From RGIG5612 sp045546255 (GTDB taxonomy: Bacteria; Bacillota; Clostridia; Lachnospirales; Lachnospiraceae), in the NCBI GenBank assembly GCA_045546255.1, contig JAZQCK010000015.1:1-64000 (forward strand): a stretch of 64,000 bases of DNA. Reading direction: 5' to 3'. The notes under the pieces are model-generated. The model did not search any database, had not been told where the DNA came from, and saw nothing but the letters and a program-made list of their open reading frames with translations. Positions 15,648 to 24,648 of this stretch are shown here, in pieces. The stretch's first letter is position 1; each line of letters begins with the position of its first letter. The position numbers were made by a program, and so were the translations under genes.

Positions 15648-17036
15648 ATGGACCGTACAGAAATTGCAAGCTTATTTAAACAGGCTCCGGAAGACGGCGC
15701 ACAGGTCGTCGTTTCCGGTTGGGTGAAGACCGCCAGAGAGTCAAAGAATGTAGGCTTTTTGGAGATCAATGATGGATCTTGCTTTAAGAATCTGCAGATC
15801 ATCATCGAGGCACAGAATTTTGATAATTTCAAGACCCTGGCAAATTTATCTGTCGGAAGTTCCGTTACGGTGACAGGAATCATCGTTTTAACTCCGCAGG
15901 CAAAACAGCCGTTTGAGATCAATGCAAAGGAAGTGGAAGTGGAAGGCGTCTCCGCAGCAGACTATCCGCTGCAGAAAAAGCGCCACACATTGGAGTTCTT
16001 AAGAACGATTCCGCACCTTCGTGCAAGAACGAATACCTATCAGGCAGTCTTCCGGATCCGCAGTGAGGCAGCATTTGCTCTGCACAGCTTCTTCCATGAG
16101 AATGGATTCGTGTATGTCCACACACCACTGATCACCGGAAGTGACTGCGAGGGAGCTGGCGAGATGTTCCGTGTTACCACACTGGATGCGAAGAATCCTC
16201 CGCTGGATGAGAACGGAAACGTGGATTACTCCCAGGACTTCTTCGGACAGGAAACCAACCTTACGGTTTCCGGTCAGTTAGAGGGCGAAAGTTTTGCATT
16301 GGCGTTTGGAAAGATCTATACCTTTGGACCGACCTTCCGTGCAGAAAACTCCAACACTCCGCGTCATGCGGCTGAGTTCTGGATGGTAGAGCCGGAGATC
16401 GCCTTTACAGACCTTGCCGGTGAGATGGCGGTTTCCGAAGCAATGATCAAATATGTCATCGCCCATCTCTTAAAGACCTGTCCGGATGAGATGCAGTTCT
16501 TTAACAATTTCTATGATAAAGGTTTGATTGAGCGTCTGACCGCACTCAAAGATGCAGAGTTTGCAAGAGTCAGCTATACAGAAGCAATCGAGATCTTAAA
16601 ACCACACAATGCAGAGTTCCAGTTCCCGGTTGAGTGGGGCAGTGACCTTCAGACTGAGCATGAGCGCTTCTTAACAGAGCAGGTTTACAAAAAACCGGTC
16701 TTCGTTACTGACTATCCGAAGGATATCAAATCTTTCTACATGCGGATCAACGAGGATGGAAAGACGGTTGCGGCAGCAGATATGCTGGTTCCGGGCGTCG
16801 GAGAGCTCTGTGGCGGCAGCCAGAGAGAAGAGCGGGAAGATGTTCTTCTTGCACGCATCCATGAGCTTGGTCTTCATGAAGAGGATTACAAGTGGTATCT
16901 GGATCTTCGCCGTTTCGGCACCGTAAAGCATGCAGGCTTCGGGCTTGGTTTTGAGCGTTTGATCATGTATGTAACCGGAATGAGCAATATCCGTGACGTG
17001 GAACTCTATCCACGCTGTGCAGGAAAACTGCAGTAA
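15648..17036 (+). CDS. asnS: Asparaginyl-tRNA synthetase
   Basis: The enzyme charges tRNA-Asn with asparagine. It is 462 residues, the normal class IIb length. The N-terminal OB-fold anticodon domain is seen as VVSGWVKTARESKNVGFLEI. Motif 2 is FRAENSNTPRHAAEFWMVEPE and motif 3 is GFGLGFERLIMYVTGMSNIRD, ending in the VELYPR of AsnRS (AspRS usually has FPR). The ATG follows AGAAGGAG. It is transcribed alone, with its own promoter and 3' hairpin. A tRNA-Asn gene opens the tRNA cluster at 268. Confidence 0.95.
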   Translation: MDRTEIASLFKQAPEDGAQVVVSGWVKTARESKNVGFLEINDGSCFKNLQIIIEAQNFDNFKTLANLSVGSSVTVTGIIVLTPQAKQPFEINAKEVEVEGVSAADYPLQKKRHTLEFLRTIPHLRARTNTYQAVFRIRSEAAFALHSFFHENGFVYVHTPLITGSDCEGAGEMFRVTTLDAKNPPLDENGNVDYSQDFFGQETNLTVSGQLEGESFALAFGKIYTFGPTFRAENSNTPRHAAEFWMVEPEIAFTDLAGEMAVSEAMIKYVIAHLLKTCPDEMQFFNNFYDKGLIERLTALKDAEFARVSYTEAIEILKPHNAEFQFPVEWGSDLQTEHERFLTEQVYKKPVFVTDYPKDIKSFYMRINEDGKTVAAADMLVPGVGELCGGSQREEREDVLLARIHELGLHEEDYKWYLDLRRFGTVKHAGFGLGFERLIMYVTGMSNIRDVELYPRCAGKLQ

Positions 17037-17061
17037 TTAATTATTAATAGATTTAATTATA

Positions 17062-17112
17062 TTGGCCGGGAGGAGCAGTGTATCGGAAAGATACATTGTA
17101 AATCTCGGCCAA
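17062..17112 (+). terminator. asnS 3' hairpin (terminator-like)
   Basis: TTGGCCGGGA (17062-17071) pairs with TCTCGGCCAA (17103-17112), enclosing a second stem GTGTATC/GATACAT with loop ggaaa. No T-run follows, so it may be a processing or partial termination structure. It overlaps the opp promoter. Confidence 0.55.
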
Positions 17113-17124
17113 AAGGTGTATAAT
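17096..17124 (+). promoter_or_regulatory. Promoter of the oligopeptide transporter operon
   Basis: TTGTAA (17096-17101), 17 bases, TATAAT (17119-17124). Its -35 box lies inside the descending strand of the asnS hairpin, so read-through from asnS could affect it. The leader to oppB is about 100 bases and contains the palindrome cgcattaatgcg. Confidence 0.65.
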
Positions 17125-17228
17125 TTGTGAACTATATACTTTGTGCTTTAGCGCATTAATGCGTATGCGAAGCAGAGTAGCAGAATTGGCGTAGTTAAAA
17201 ATATTTTGAAAAGGATTGAGATTTTCTT

Positions 17229-18158
17229 ATGGATTCAAAAACAACAGCTTACATTATCAAGAGAATCATCCTGGCCATTGTAACGATCTGGGTTGTCATG
17301 ACGGTAACCTTTTTTGTCATGCATTTTGTGCCGGGAGGACCTTTCACGAGCGAGAAGGCAGTCAGCCCTTCGGTGCAGGCTGCGATGGAGGCGAAGTATG
17401 GTCTGGATAAACCTTTGATCCAGCAGTATGGAACCTACATGAAGGACATTATTACGAAGTTTGATTTCGGCCCGTCCTTAAAGCAGAAAGGTCGTTTGGT
17501 CGTCGATATTATCGGTGATGGATTAAAGACGTCGGTGAAGCTTGGATTGATCGCAGCTGTCTGGGGTACGATCGTCGGCATTGTGCTTGGCGCAATTGCT
17601 GCGTTGAAACGAAACACCGTGCTTGACAGGATCATCATGGTCATATCGACCGCTTTTATATCGATGCCGGGATATATTGTCGGATCCTTGCTCCTGCTGA
17701 TCTTTGCGGTCAGTCTACACTGGCTGCCGGCGAACGGCACCACAGCAAAGGGATTGATCTTGCCGGTCATCACACTTGGTCTTTCTCCAATGGCAAACTT
17801 TGTCCGTCTGACAAGGTCTTCCATGCTCGATGTTTTAGGTCAGGATTACATTCGTACCGCACGTGCAAAAGGTGTTTCCAACACGAAGATCATCTTCGGT
17901 CACGCACTGAAAAATGCGCTGATCCCGGACATCACCTACTTTGGACCGATGCTTGCCTATATCGTAACAGGCTCTCTCGTTGTTGAGCAGATCTTCTCTG
18001 TTGCAGGCATTGGACGTGCCTTTGTCTCCAGTATTATTAACCGAGATTACACCATGGTCATGGGTACGACGATCGTTCTTGCTGTATTGATCGTTGTTAT
18101 GACACTGATCAGTGATATCTTGTATAAGATCGTCGATCCGCGGATCGACTTTAGCTAA
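17229..18158 (+). CDS. oppB: Oligopeptide ABC transporter permease OppB
   Basis: One of two pore subunits of a peptide importer. The 309-residue protein has the OppB layout: an N-terminal helix, an extracellular loop (FVPGGPFTSEKA), then a BPD_transp_1 domain with five helices and the ATPase-contact loop, seen here as DYIRTARAKGVSNTKIIFGH. The ATG lies about 13 bases after AAAGGA, a slightly long spacing. It opens the five-gene unit oppBCDFA. The substrate could be di- or oligopeptides, and the sequence does not decide between them. Confidence 0.9.
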   Translation: MDSKTTAYIIKRIILAIVTIWVVMTVTFFVMHFVPGGPFTSEKAVSPSVQAAMEAKYGLDKPLIQQYGTYMKDIITKFDFGPSLKQKGRLVVDIIGDGLKTSVKLGLIAAVWGTIVGIVLGAIAALKRNTVLDRIIMVISTAFISMPGYIVGSLLLLIFAVSLHWLPANGTTAKGLILPVITLGLSPMANFVRLTRSSMLDVLGQDYIRTARAKGVSNTKIIFGHALKNALIPDITYFGPMLAYIVTGSLVVEQIFSVAGIGRAFVSSIINRDYTMVMGTTIVLAVLIVVMTLISDILYKIVDPRIDFS

Positions 18159-18173
18159 GGAGGTGAAGGCAGC

Positions 18174-19244
18174 ATGAGTATGTTTAACAGTAATAAACCG
18201 TTCAGCCTCCAGGTAAATATGGACAATTTCCTTCCTGCAACAGCAGAGGAAAAGGCTTATATGGTACAGATGCGTCCTTCTACCACTTTCTTTAAAGATG
18301 GTATGAGAAGGTTGCTGAAAAACAAAGTGGCAACTGTCAGTATGATCGTGATCGTCATCATTGCGTTAGCGGCAATCATTATTCCGTTCTTCTGGCCGTA
18401 TGCTTATGAAAACCAGTTGGGCAACCAGCCTGGCAAACCGGTCGACAACACCTATGCAAATCTTCGTCCGTTTGAATACGGAAGAACAGAGCAGAGAATG
18501 ATTGATGAAGGAGAAAAAGTCTTCCCGCATATTTTCGGAACCGATGCAGCCGGAAGAGATTACTTCATCCGTATTGTATACGGAACCAGAATTTCACTGG
18601 CCGTTGGATTCTTTGCCAGCATTATCGTTTTGATCATCGGCTTTGTCATCGGTGCGATATCGGGGTACTTTGGCGGAAAAGTCGATATGGTCATAATGCG
18701 AATAGTCGATGTGTTCTATTCGCTGCCCGATATGTTGATGATCATTCTTTTGGCATCCGTTATCAGGCTTCCACTATCGGCCCTATTGGAGGGAACTTCG
18801 CTTGAAAAACTGGGAAGTAACATGATTTCCCTGTTTATCATATTCGGTATTTTATACTGGGTCAGCATGGCACGTCAGATCCGTGGACAGATCCTTGCCT
18901 TAAAAGAGCAGGAGTATGTGCTTGCATCCAGGACCGCCGGTGCAAAAGGAAGGTGGATCATTATGAAACACTTATTCCCGAACTGCATTGGTATTATCGT
19001 TGTATACACCGCACTGCAGATTCCGAGCGCAATCTTTACAGAGAGCTATCTGTCCTTCTTAGGACTGGGTGTTAATGCGCCGATGCCGTCCCTTGGTTCT
19101 CTTACTAGTGACGCACTCAACGGAATCAACAGTTATGGATACCGTCTGGTTATCCCGGCAATCGTTATTTCTCTGATAGTCCTTTCCTTGAACCTGTTCG
19201 GAGACGGACTGAGAGATGCATTTGACCCGAAACTGAACAGCTAG
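18174..19244 (+). CDS. oppC: Oligopeptide ABC transporter permease OppC
   Basis: The second pore subunit, 356 residues. It has the OppC_N segment around residues 40-70 (FFKDGMRRLLKNKVATVSM), a long extracellular stretch ending in HIFGTDAAGRDYFIRIVYGTRISL, and a BPD_transp_1 domain with the ATPase-contact loop EYVLASRTAGAKGRWIIMKH. The ATG follows AAGGAGGTGA. It starts 15 bases after oppB and ends 9 bases before oppD. Confidence 0.92.
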   Translation: MSMFNSNKPFSLQVNMDNFLPATAEEKAYMVQMRPSTTFFKDGMRRLLKNKVATVSMIVIVIIALAAIIIPFFWPYAYENQLGNQPGKPVDNTYANLRPFEYGRTEQRMIDEGEKVFPHIFGTDAAGRDYFIRIVYGTRISLAVGFFASIIVLIIGFVIGAISGYFGGKVDMVIMRIVDVFYSLPDMLMIILLASVIRLPLSALLEGTSLEKLGSNMISLFIIFGILYWVSMARQIRGQILALKEQEYVLASRTAGAKGRWIIMKHLFPNCIGIIVVYTALQIPSAIFTESYLSFLGLGVNAPMPSLGSLTSDALNGINSYGYRLVIPAIVISLIVLSLNLFGDGLRDAFDPKLNS

Positions 19245-19253
19245 GAGGTAGAT

Positions 19254-20291
19254 ATGAGTCATTTATTAGAAGTAAAAAACTTAAGAACCTCCTTCTTTAC
19301 AGATGCCGGGGAGGTCAAGGCAGTTAATGATGTTTCCTTTACATTAGATAGAGGAAAAGTTTTAGGTATCGTAGGTGAGTCCGGTTCCGGAAAGTCCGTA
19401 ACGGCTTATTCCATCATGCAGATCTTAGCTCCGACAGGAAAGATCGTCGGCGGTTCTGTGTTATTGGATGGAGAAGAGCTGGTCGGAGCTTCCGAAAAAC
19501 AGATGAAAGAAATTCGCGGCAATAAGATTTCTATCATTTTCCAGGATCCGATGACTTCCATGAACCCGACATATACCGTAGGGCACCAGCTCGAAGAAGC
19601 AATCCTTCTTCATACAGATAGAAATAAAGAGCAGGCAAAAGCAAGAGCAATCGAGATGCTGAAGCTTTGTAATGTCAATGAGCCTGAAAAACGTGTAAAA
19701 CAGTATCCGCATGAGCTTTCCGGTGGTATGCGTCAGCGTGCGATGATCGCGATGGCGCTTGCGTGCGAGCCGGATATCCTGATCGCGGATGAGCCGACGA
19801 CCGCACTTGACGTTACGATTCAGGCGCAGATTCTGGATCTGATGAAGTCCTTGCAGGAAGAACTCGGAATGGCGATCATCATGATCACTCATGACCTTGG
19901 TGTTGTGGCTCAGCTTTGTGATGAGGTCATCGTTATGTATGCCGGCGGTATCTGTGAGCAGGGTACGGCAGATGAGATTTTCTACAACCCGAAACATGAG
20001 TATACCAAAGGTCTGATGCACTCCATTCCGACTGCAGACACTTCGGGACAGAAGTTAAAACCAATCGAAGGAACTCCGATCGACCTTTTGAATATGCCAA
20101 AGGGATGCCCGTTCGGTCCTCGCTGCGAAAACGCACTGAAGATCTGCATGAAAGACGCACCAGTAAGAATTGGTGTCAATGAAGATCATGCATCCTCCTG
20201 CTGGATGTGGATCAAAGAAGCTCTGGAAGAAGGAAAGATTACCTTAGAAGATCTTCCGGAAGAGAAAAGGGAGGTGCTGATTAATGGCTGA
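19254..20291 (+). CDS. oppD: Oligopeptide ABC transporter ATP-binding protein OppD
   Basis: The first of two ATPases that drive peptide import from the cytoplasmic face. It has Walker A GESGSGKS, signature LSGGMRQR and Walker B ILIADEPTTALD. The C-terminal oligo_HPY extension carries the cysteine motif of this family (GCPFGPRCENALKIC). It is 345 residues, a normal length. The ATG follows AGGAGGTAGAT. The last 8 bases overlap oppF. Confidence 0.94.
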   Translation: MSHLLEVKNLRTSFFTDAGEVKAVNDVSFTLDRGKVLGIVGESGSGKSVTAYSIMQILAPTGKIVGGSVLLDGEELVGASEKQMKEIRGNKISIIFQDPMTSMNPTYTVGHQLEEAILLHTDRNKEQAKARAIEMLKLCNVNEPEKRVKQYPHELSGGMRQRAMIAMALACEPDILIADEPTTALDVTIQAQILDLMKSLQEELGMAIIMITHDLGVVAQLCDEVIVMYAGGICEQGTADEIFYNPKHEYTKGLMHSIPTADTSGQKLKPIEGTPIDLLNMPKGCPFGPRCENALKICMKDAPVRIGVNEDHASSCWMWIKEALEEGKITLEDLPEEKREVLING

Positions 20292-21267
20292 CGAGAAAAA
20301 AACATTAGTAAAGGTCGAGCACCTGAAAGAATACTTTAATATCAATGTCGGAATGTTTAAGTCCAGACCGCTGAAGGCTGTTGACGACGTTTCCTTCGAG
20401 ATCAAAAAAGGTGAGACCTTAGGTCTTGTAGGCGAGTCCGGCTGTGGTAAGACAACGGTCGGAAGAACGATTCTCCAGCTGTATAAACCGACAGACGGCA
20501 AGGTCATCTATGATGGACAGGAGATTAAGAGTAAAGCCTCTCTTAAGGAATTCCGCAAAAAAGCAACGATGGTTTTCCAGGATCCGTATTCTTCCCTGAA
20601 TCCACGTATGACAGTTGCGGATATCATTGCAGAGCCACTTGATATCCATAAACTTTGCAAGAGCAAAGAAGAGAGAAAAGACCGCGTTCTTGAGCTTATG
20701 GGATATGTCGGATTGAACTCGGAGCATGCAGCTCGTTATGCGCATGAATTCTCCGGTGGACAGAGACAGAGAATCGGTATTGCTAGATCCCTTGCAGTCA
20801 ATCCGGAATTTATCGTCTGCGACGAGCCGGTATCTGCACTTGACGTTTCCATTCAGGCACAGGTCATCAACATGTTTGATGAGCTGCAGGATAGACTGGG
20901 CCTGACCTATTTGTTCATTGCCCACGACCTGTTAGTCGTACGTCATATCTCTGATCGTATTGCGGTTATGTACCTGGGAAGAATGGTTGAGATGGGAGAT
21001 GCAGATGAGATCTACAATCATCCGCTTCATCCATACAGCCAGTCACTGCTTTCTGCAGTTCCGGTACCGGATCCGAAGGTCGCAAGAGCGAACAAAAGAA
21101 TCGTCCTCGAAGGCGATATCCCAAGCCCTTTGAATGCACCGAGCGGATGTCCGTTCAGAACCCGCTGCAGATATGCAACGGAGGCATGTGCAGAAAGCAT
21201 GCCGGAATTTAAAGATGTTGGCGGCGGACACTTCGTTGCCTGCCATCGCGTAAACGAGATTAATTAA
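20284..21267 (+). CDS. oppF: Oligopeptide ABC transporter ATP-binding protein OppF
   Basis: The second ATPase of the peptide importer, 327 residues. It has Walker A GESGCGKT, signature FSGGQRQR, Walker B FIVCDEPVSALD and the C-terminal cysteine motif GCPFRTRCRYATEAC. It starts inside the end of oppD behind GGGAGGTG, so translation is coupled. A weak hairpin and AT-rich leader separate it from the binding protein gene. Confidence 0.94.
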   Translation: MADEKKTLVKVEHLKEYFNINVGMFKSRPLKAVDDVSFEIKKGETLGLVGESGCGKTTVGRTILQLYKPTDGKVIYDGQEIKSKASLKEFRKKATMVFQDPYSSLNPRMTVADIIAEPLDIHKLCKSKEERKDRVLELMGYVGLNSEHAARYAHEFSGGQRQRIGIARSLAVNPEFIVCDEPVSALDVSIQAQVINMFDELQDRLGLTYLFIAHDLLVVRHISDRIAVMYLGRMVEMGDADEIYNHPLHPYSQSLLSAVPVPDPKVARANKRIVLEGDIPSPLNAPSGCPFRTRCRYATEACAESMPEFKDVGGGHFVACHRVNEIN

Positions 21268-21301
21268 CTCTAGCGTAGGAAAAATCTACTGGATTTTTTC
21301 G

Positions 21302-21334
21302 GCAATAAGAGTAAAATTATTATTGCTTTCGATT
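21302..21334 (+). terminator. Weak hairpin between oppF and oppA
   Basis: GCAATAA (21302-21308) pairs with TTATTGC (21320-21326), and a short T-rich stretch follows. Just before it is GAAAAATC/GATTTTTTC (21279-21300). These AT-rich stems may attenuate or process the transcript so that oppA level differs from the other genes. Confidence 0.35.
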
Positions 21335-21389
21335 TGTTTTAAAAACAAATAGAAATAAAATTGCAACAAAAATTGAAAAGGAGACGAAA

Positions 21390-23201
21390 ATGAAAAGAAC
21401 ACTTGCAATCATTTTGGCTGCACTCATGGTTTTAGGACTGGCAGCCTGCGGTTCCTCAGGTGGAAACACACCTGCAGGAAGTGGTTCAGCAGCACCTGCT
21501 TCTAAAGACAGCCTCTCTGTCTGCATCGCTTCTGAGCCACAGACTCTTGATCCGGCCCTCAACTCTGCAGTTGACGGCGCTACGATGATCGTACATCTGT
21601 TCTCCGGACTTGCAAAATGGTCCAAGAACGGCGATGCATTCGAAATCGTTCCGGATCTTGCTGAAGAACTGGTTGAGCCTGTGGAAAATGCTGACGGAAC
21701 ATGTACTTATACCTACACACTCCGTGATGCTAAATGGTCCGATGGCGAGCCGGTAAAAGCAGCTGATTTCGAGTTCGCATGGAAACGTGCAACGACAGCT
21801 ACTCTGGCAGCAGACTACTACTACATGTTCGAGTATGTAGCAGGATATCCTGGCGATGATCTTGCTCCGTCTGTTGCTGAAAACGCAATGCAGGTTAAAG
21901 CAATCGATGACAAGACATTAGAAGTTACTACAACAGGTAACTATCCGTTCTGGAACGAGCTTCTTGCATTCCCGACATACTTCCCGGTAAGAGAAGATGT
22001 TGTTGATGATGACGGTGCATGGGCAACTGATCCGTCTACCTACATCACAAACGGTATGTACACTCTTGATAGCTGGGAGCACAACTCCGTTATCACTCTG
22101 AAGAAGAATGAGAACCATCCGGATGCAGCAGAAGTTACAATGCCGGAGATCAAATTCTACTTAAGCGATGATGCAAACAACATGCTTGCTAACTTCAAGA
22201 ATGGCGAATGGCTGCTGATCGACGATGTTCCGACAAACGAGATCGCAACTCTGAAGGCTGATTATCCGACAGAGTTCTACATTGACGGACAGATCGGTAC
22301 TTACTATGTAAGCTGGAACGTTAACCAGGATATCAGCCCGGTTGGCGGAGCAGCTTTAACAGAGCAGCAGAAAGCTGAAGTTCGTCAGGCTATCGGACTT
22401 CTCTTTGACCGTAACTACATTGTTAACGACGTAGCTCAGGGCGGACAGGTTCCTGCATCTTCCTTCGTTGCTATGGGTATCACAGAGCCGGGCGGCGGCG
22501 AGTTCTATGAGGCAGCTGGCCACAATGATGGTTATCCGGGATACTACAAAGTTGATGAAGCTAGCATCCAGGAGAACTATGACAAAGCTCTTGAGGTTCT
22601 TGGAAAATACTACACAGTTACTGACGGAAAAGTCACGAACTTCCCGACACTGACATATCTCTACAATACAAACGAAGGCCACAAGGCAATCGCTGAGTAT
22701 CTGCAGTCTGCACTTGCAGGTGTTGGTATCACAATGAACCTTGAGAACCAGGAGTGGGCAACCTTCCTTGAGACTCGTAAGAACGGACAGTACTCCATCG
22801 CTCGTAACGGATGGCTTGCTGACTATAACGATGCAATTTCCTTCATCGATATGTGGACAACAGGATCCGGTAACAACGACGTACAGTTTGGCCGTGATGA
22901 GCATGGAACACAGGCTGTTTACACAATGGATCTTTCCGGTATTGAAGGCTATGAAGACAAGAGCGTAACAAACGGAACATGGGGCGAGACCTTTGATCCG
23001 CTGGTATCTTGGATCAAAGCTGAGACAAACCTTGAGGTTCGTAATCAGTTAATGCACGTAGCAGAAGACCTGATTATGGAAACAGGCGCTATCTGCCCAC
23101 TGTACTTCTACACTGACCTGTACATGCTGAGCGATTCCGTAGATGGATTCTTCTCCATTCCTCTGGGATACAAATACTTCATGTACACAACCATTAAATA
23201 A
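21390..23201 (+). CDS. oppA: Oligopeptide-binding lipoprotein OppA
   Basis: The extracellular receptor of the peptide importer, 603 residues, SBP_bac_5 family. The signal ends in LAAC with Cys20 as lipid anchor, followed by a GGNTPAGSGSAAPAS linker like that of the BMP lipoprotein. Family features include SEPQTLDPALNSAVDGATM, WSDGEPVKAADFEFAWKR and the late segment QYSIARNGWLADYNDAISF. The start follows AAAAGGAG. Codons are richer in strongly expressed choices than the permeases. A strong terminator ends the operon. Confidence 0.94.
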   Translation: MKRTLAIILAALMVLGLAACGSSGGNTPAGSGSAAPASKDSLSVCIASEPQTLDPALNSAVDGATMIVHLFSGLAKWSKNGDAFEIVPDLAEELVEPVENADGTCTYTYTLRDAKWSDGEPVKAADFEFAWKRATTATLAADYYYMFEYVAGYPGDDLAPSVAENAMQVKAIDDKTLEVTTTGNYPFWNELLAFPTYFPVREDVVDDDGAWATDPSTYITNGMYTLDSWEHNSVITLKKNENHPDAAEVTMPEIKFYLSDDANNMLANFKNGEWLLIDDVPTNEIATLKADYPTEFYIDGQIGTYYVSWNVNQDISPVGGAALTEQQKAEVRQAIGLLFDRNYIVNDVAQGGQVPASSFVAMGITEPGGGEFYEAAGHNDGYPGYYKVDEASIQENYDKALEVLGKYYTVTDGKVTNFPTLTYLYNTNEGHKAIAEYLQSALAGVGITMNLENQEWATFLETRKNGQYSIARNGWLADYNDAISFIDMWTTGSGNNDVQFGRDEHGTQAVYTMDLSGIEGYEDKSVTNGTWGETFDPLVSWIKAETNLEVRNQLMHVAEDLIMETGAICPLYFYTDLYMLSDSVDGFFSIPLGYKYFMYTTIK

Positions 23202-23231
23202 TTTGTAAAGATTATTTAATCAAATGAAGAT

Positions 23232-23265
23232 AAAGATCCGGGACTAAATGTCCCGGATCTTTTTG
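23232..23265 (+). terminator. Rho-independent terminator of the opp operon
   Basis: AAAGATCCGGGAC pairs with GTCCCGGATCTTT around the loop taaat, then T-rich sequence follows. The stem is 13 bp. Confidence 0.93.
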
Positions 23266-23274
23266 TTCCCCGGA

Positions 23275-23303
23275 TTTGCAGTGCTTCATAACTGTGCTAT
23301 AAT
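23275..23303 (+). promoter_or_regulatory. Promoter of CLC gene, apparently leaderless
   Basis: TTTGCA (23275-23280), 17 bases, TATAAT (23298-23303), with TGC just before the -10 (extended -10). Only nine bases separate the -10 box from the ATG at 23313, so the transcript should start 0-4 bases before the start codon. Confidence 0.6.
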
Positions 23304-23312
23304 AGCGAAGCT

Positions 23313-24644
23313 ATGCAGGAAGAACAAAAGACAAAAGTAAATGATAGAGAACCGCATTTTCAGGTTACGGAAGCAGATCAGGATGTGGAGTTCAGCAAAG
23401 AAAAGTTCAAAGCGATCAGCTTTGATATCTATGCCTTTTTCCGCAACCTTGTTTTTGCTGTACTGCTGGGGCTTGGGATCGGAGCCTATGCGACCGGGTT
23501 TGCACTTTTAATAAATTGGATCACCGGATTCAGGACTGAACACAACTGGCTGATCCTTTTACTTCCTGTCGGAGGTCTGGCTATTGTCGGCTTCTATCAT
23601 CTCTTAGGTGCATATTCTCCGAAAGGAACGAACCGCGTCTTAGAGTCGATTTCTTCGGATGAAGAACTTCCGATCAAAATGACACCGCTGATCACGGTCG
23701 GAACTGCGATCACCCATTTCTTTGGAGGATCTGCGGGTAGAGAAGGGGCTGCGCTTCAGATCGGCGGAAGCCTTGGAATGTGGTTCGGAAAAGCTGTTCG
23801 CTTAGGAAAAAGAGAAATCACAATCATGACCCTTTGTGGCATGAGTGCTGCGTTTTCAGCGATGTTCGGCACCCCATTTACGGCTGCAATCTTTGCGATG
23901 GAAGTTGTCAGCATCGGCATCCTTCATTATTCCGCTTTTGTACCGTGTGTGGTTTCTGCGTTAACTGCAGGCTTAATCGCAAAATGGATCGGCTATGTTC
24001 CTGAAAGCTATCCAAGTGTAGCCTTCCCGGGCTTTAGTTGGTTGAATGGTCTGCAGAGCATCGGCCTTGGAATTGCATGCGCACTTGTCAGCATTGCTTT
24101 CTGTATCATTCTTCACAGAGTGGAGCATGCTTATCAGAAATATATTCCAAACTCTTATTTGAGAGCAATTACCGGCGGTCTCTTAGTCGTCCTGATCACA
24201 GTATGCATCGGAACAAACGACTACAACGGAGCAGGAGTCAATGTGATCATGAACGCTGTATCCGGTAACGCGGTCTGGTATGCATTTCTTTTGAAAATGA
24301 TAATGACAGCACTGACTTTAGGTGCTTGCTATAAAGGTGGCGAGATCATACCGACGATCTTTGTCGGAGCGACTTTCGGCTGCGTATTTGGAGGTCTTAT
24401 TGGGCTTGACCCAACAGTAGGAGCAGCGCTTGGAATCTGCGGCGTTTTCTGCGGCGTTACAAACTGCCCGATCGCATCGATCTGCCTTTGTCTGGAACTC
24501 TTCGGGATCCAGGGACTCCCGCTTTATATTTTAGTAGCAGCGGTGAGCTATCGTCTTTCCGGCTACTACGGTATCTACACCGGCCAAAAGATCATGTACT
24601 CAAAATCCCGCCCGCTCTTTATCAACCGTACAACCTGGAAGTAG
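23313..24644 (+). CDS. CLC family anion channel/transporter
   Basis: A 443-residue membrane protein of the voltage-gated chloride channel family, which includes chloride/proton and fluoride/proton exchangers. The signature GGSAGREGAALQIG is present (GREGP in many relatives), as is GGEIIPTIFVGATFGCVFG in the second half. About ten to twelve helices are predicted. The usual GSGIP motif is not evident; the matching region reads GAYSPKG. The ion carried cannot be decided. The start ATG has no Shine-Dalgarno site and sits right behind a -10 box. The gene ends four bases from the end of the convergent relQ. Confidence 0.87.
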   Translation: MQEEQKTKVNDREPHFQVTEADQDVEFSKEKFKAISFDIYAFFRNLVFAVLLGLGIGAYATGFALLINWITGFRTEHNWLILLLPVGGLAIVGFYHLLGAYSPKGTNRVLESISSDEELPIKMTPLITVGTAITHFFGGSAGREGAALQIGGSLGMWFGKAVRLGKREITIMTLCGMSAAFSAMFGTPFTAAIFAMEVVSIGILHYSAFVPCVVSALTAGLIAKWIGYVPESYPSVAFPGFSWLNGLQSIGLGIACALVSIAFCIILHRVEHAYQKYIPNSYLRAITGGLLVVLITVCIGTNDYNGAGVNVIMNAVSGNAVWYAFLLKMIMTALTLGACYKGGEIIPTIFVGATFGCVFGGLIGLDPTVGAALGICGVFCGVTNCPIASICLCLELFGIQGLPLYILVAAVSYRLSGYYGIYTGQKIMYSKSRPLFINRTTWK

Positions 24645-24648
24645 AGAC

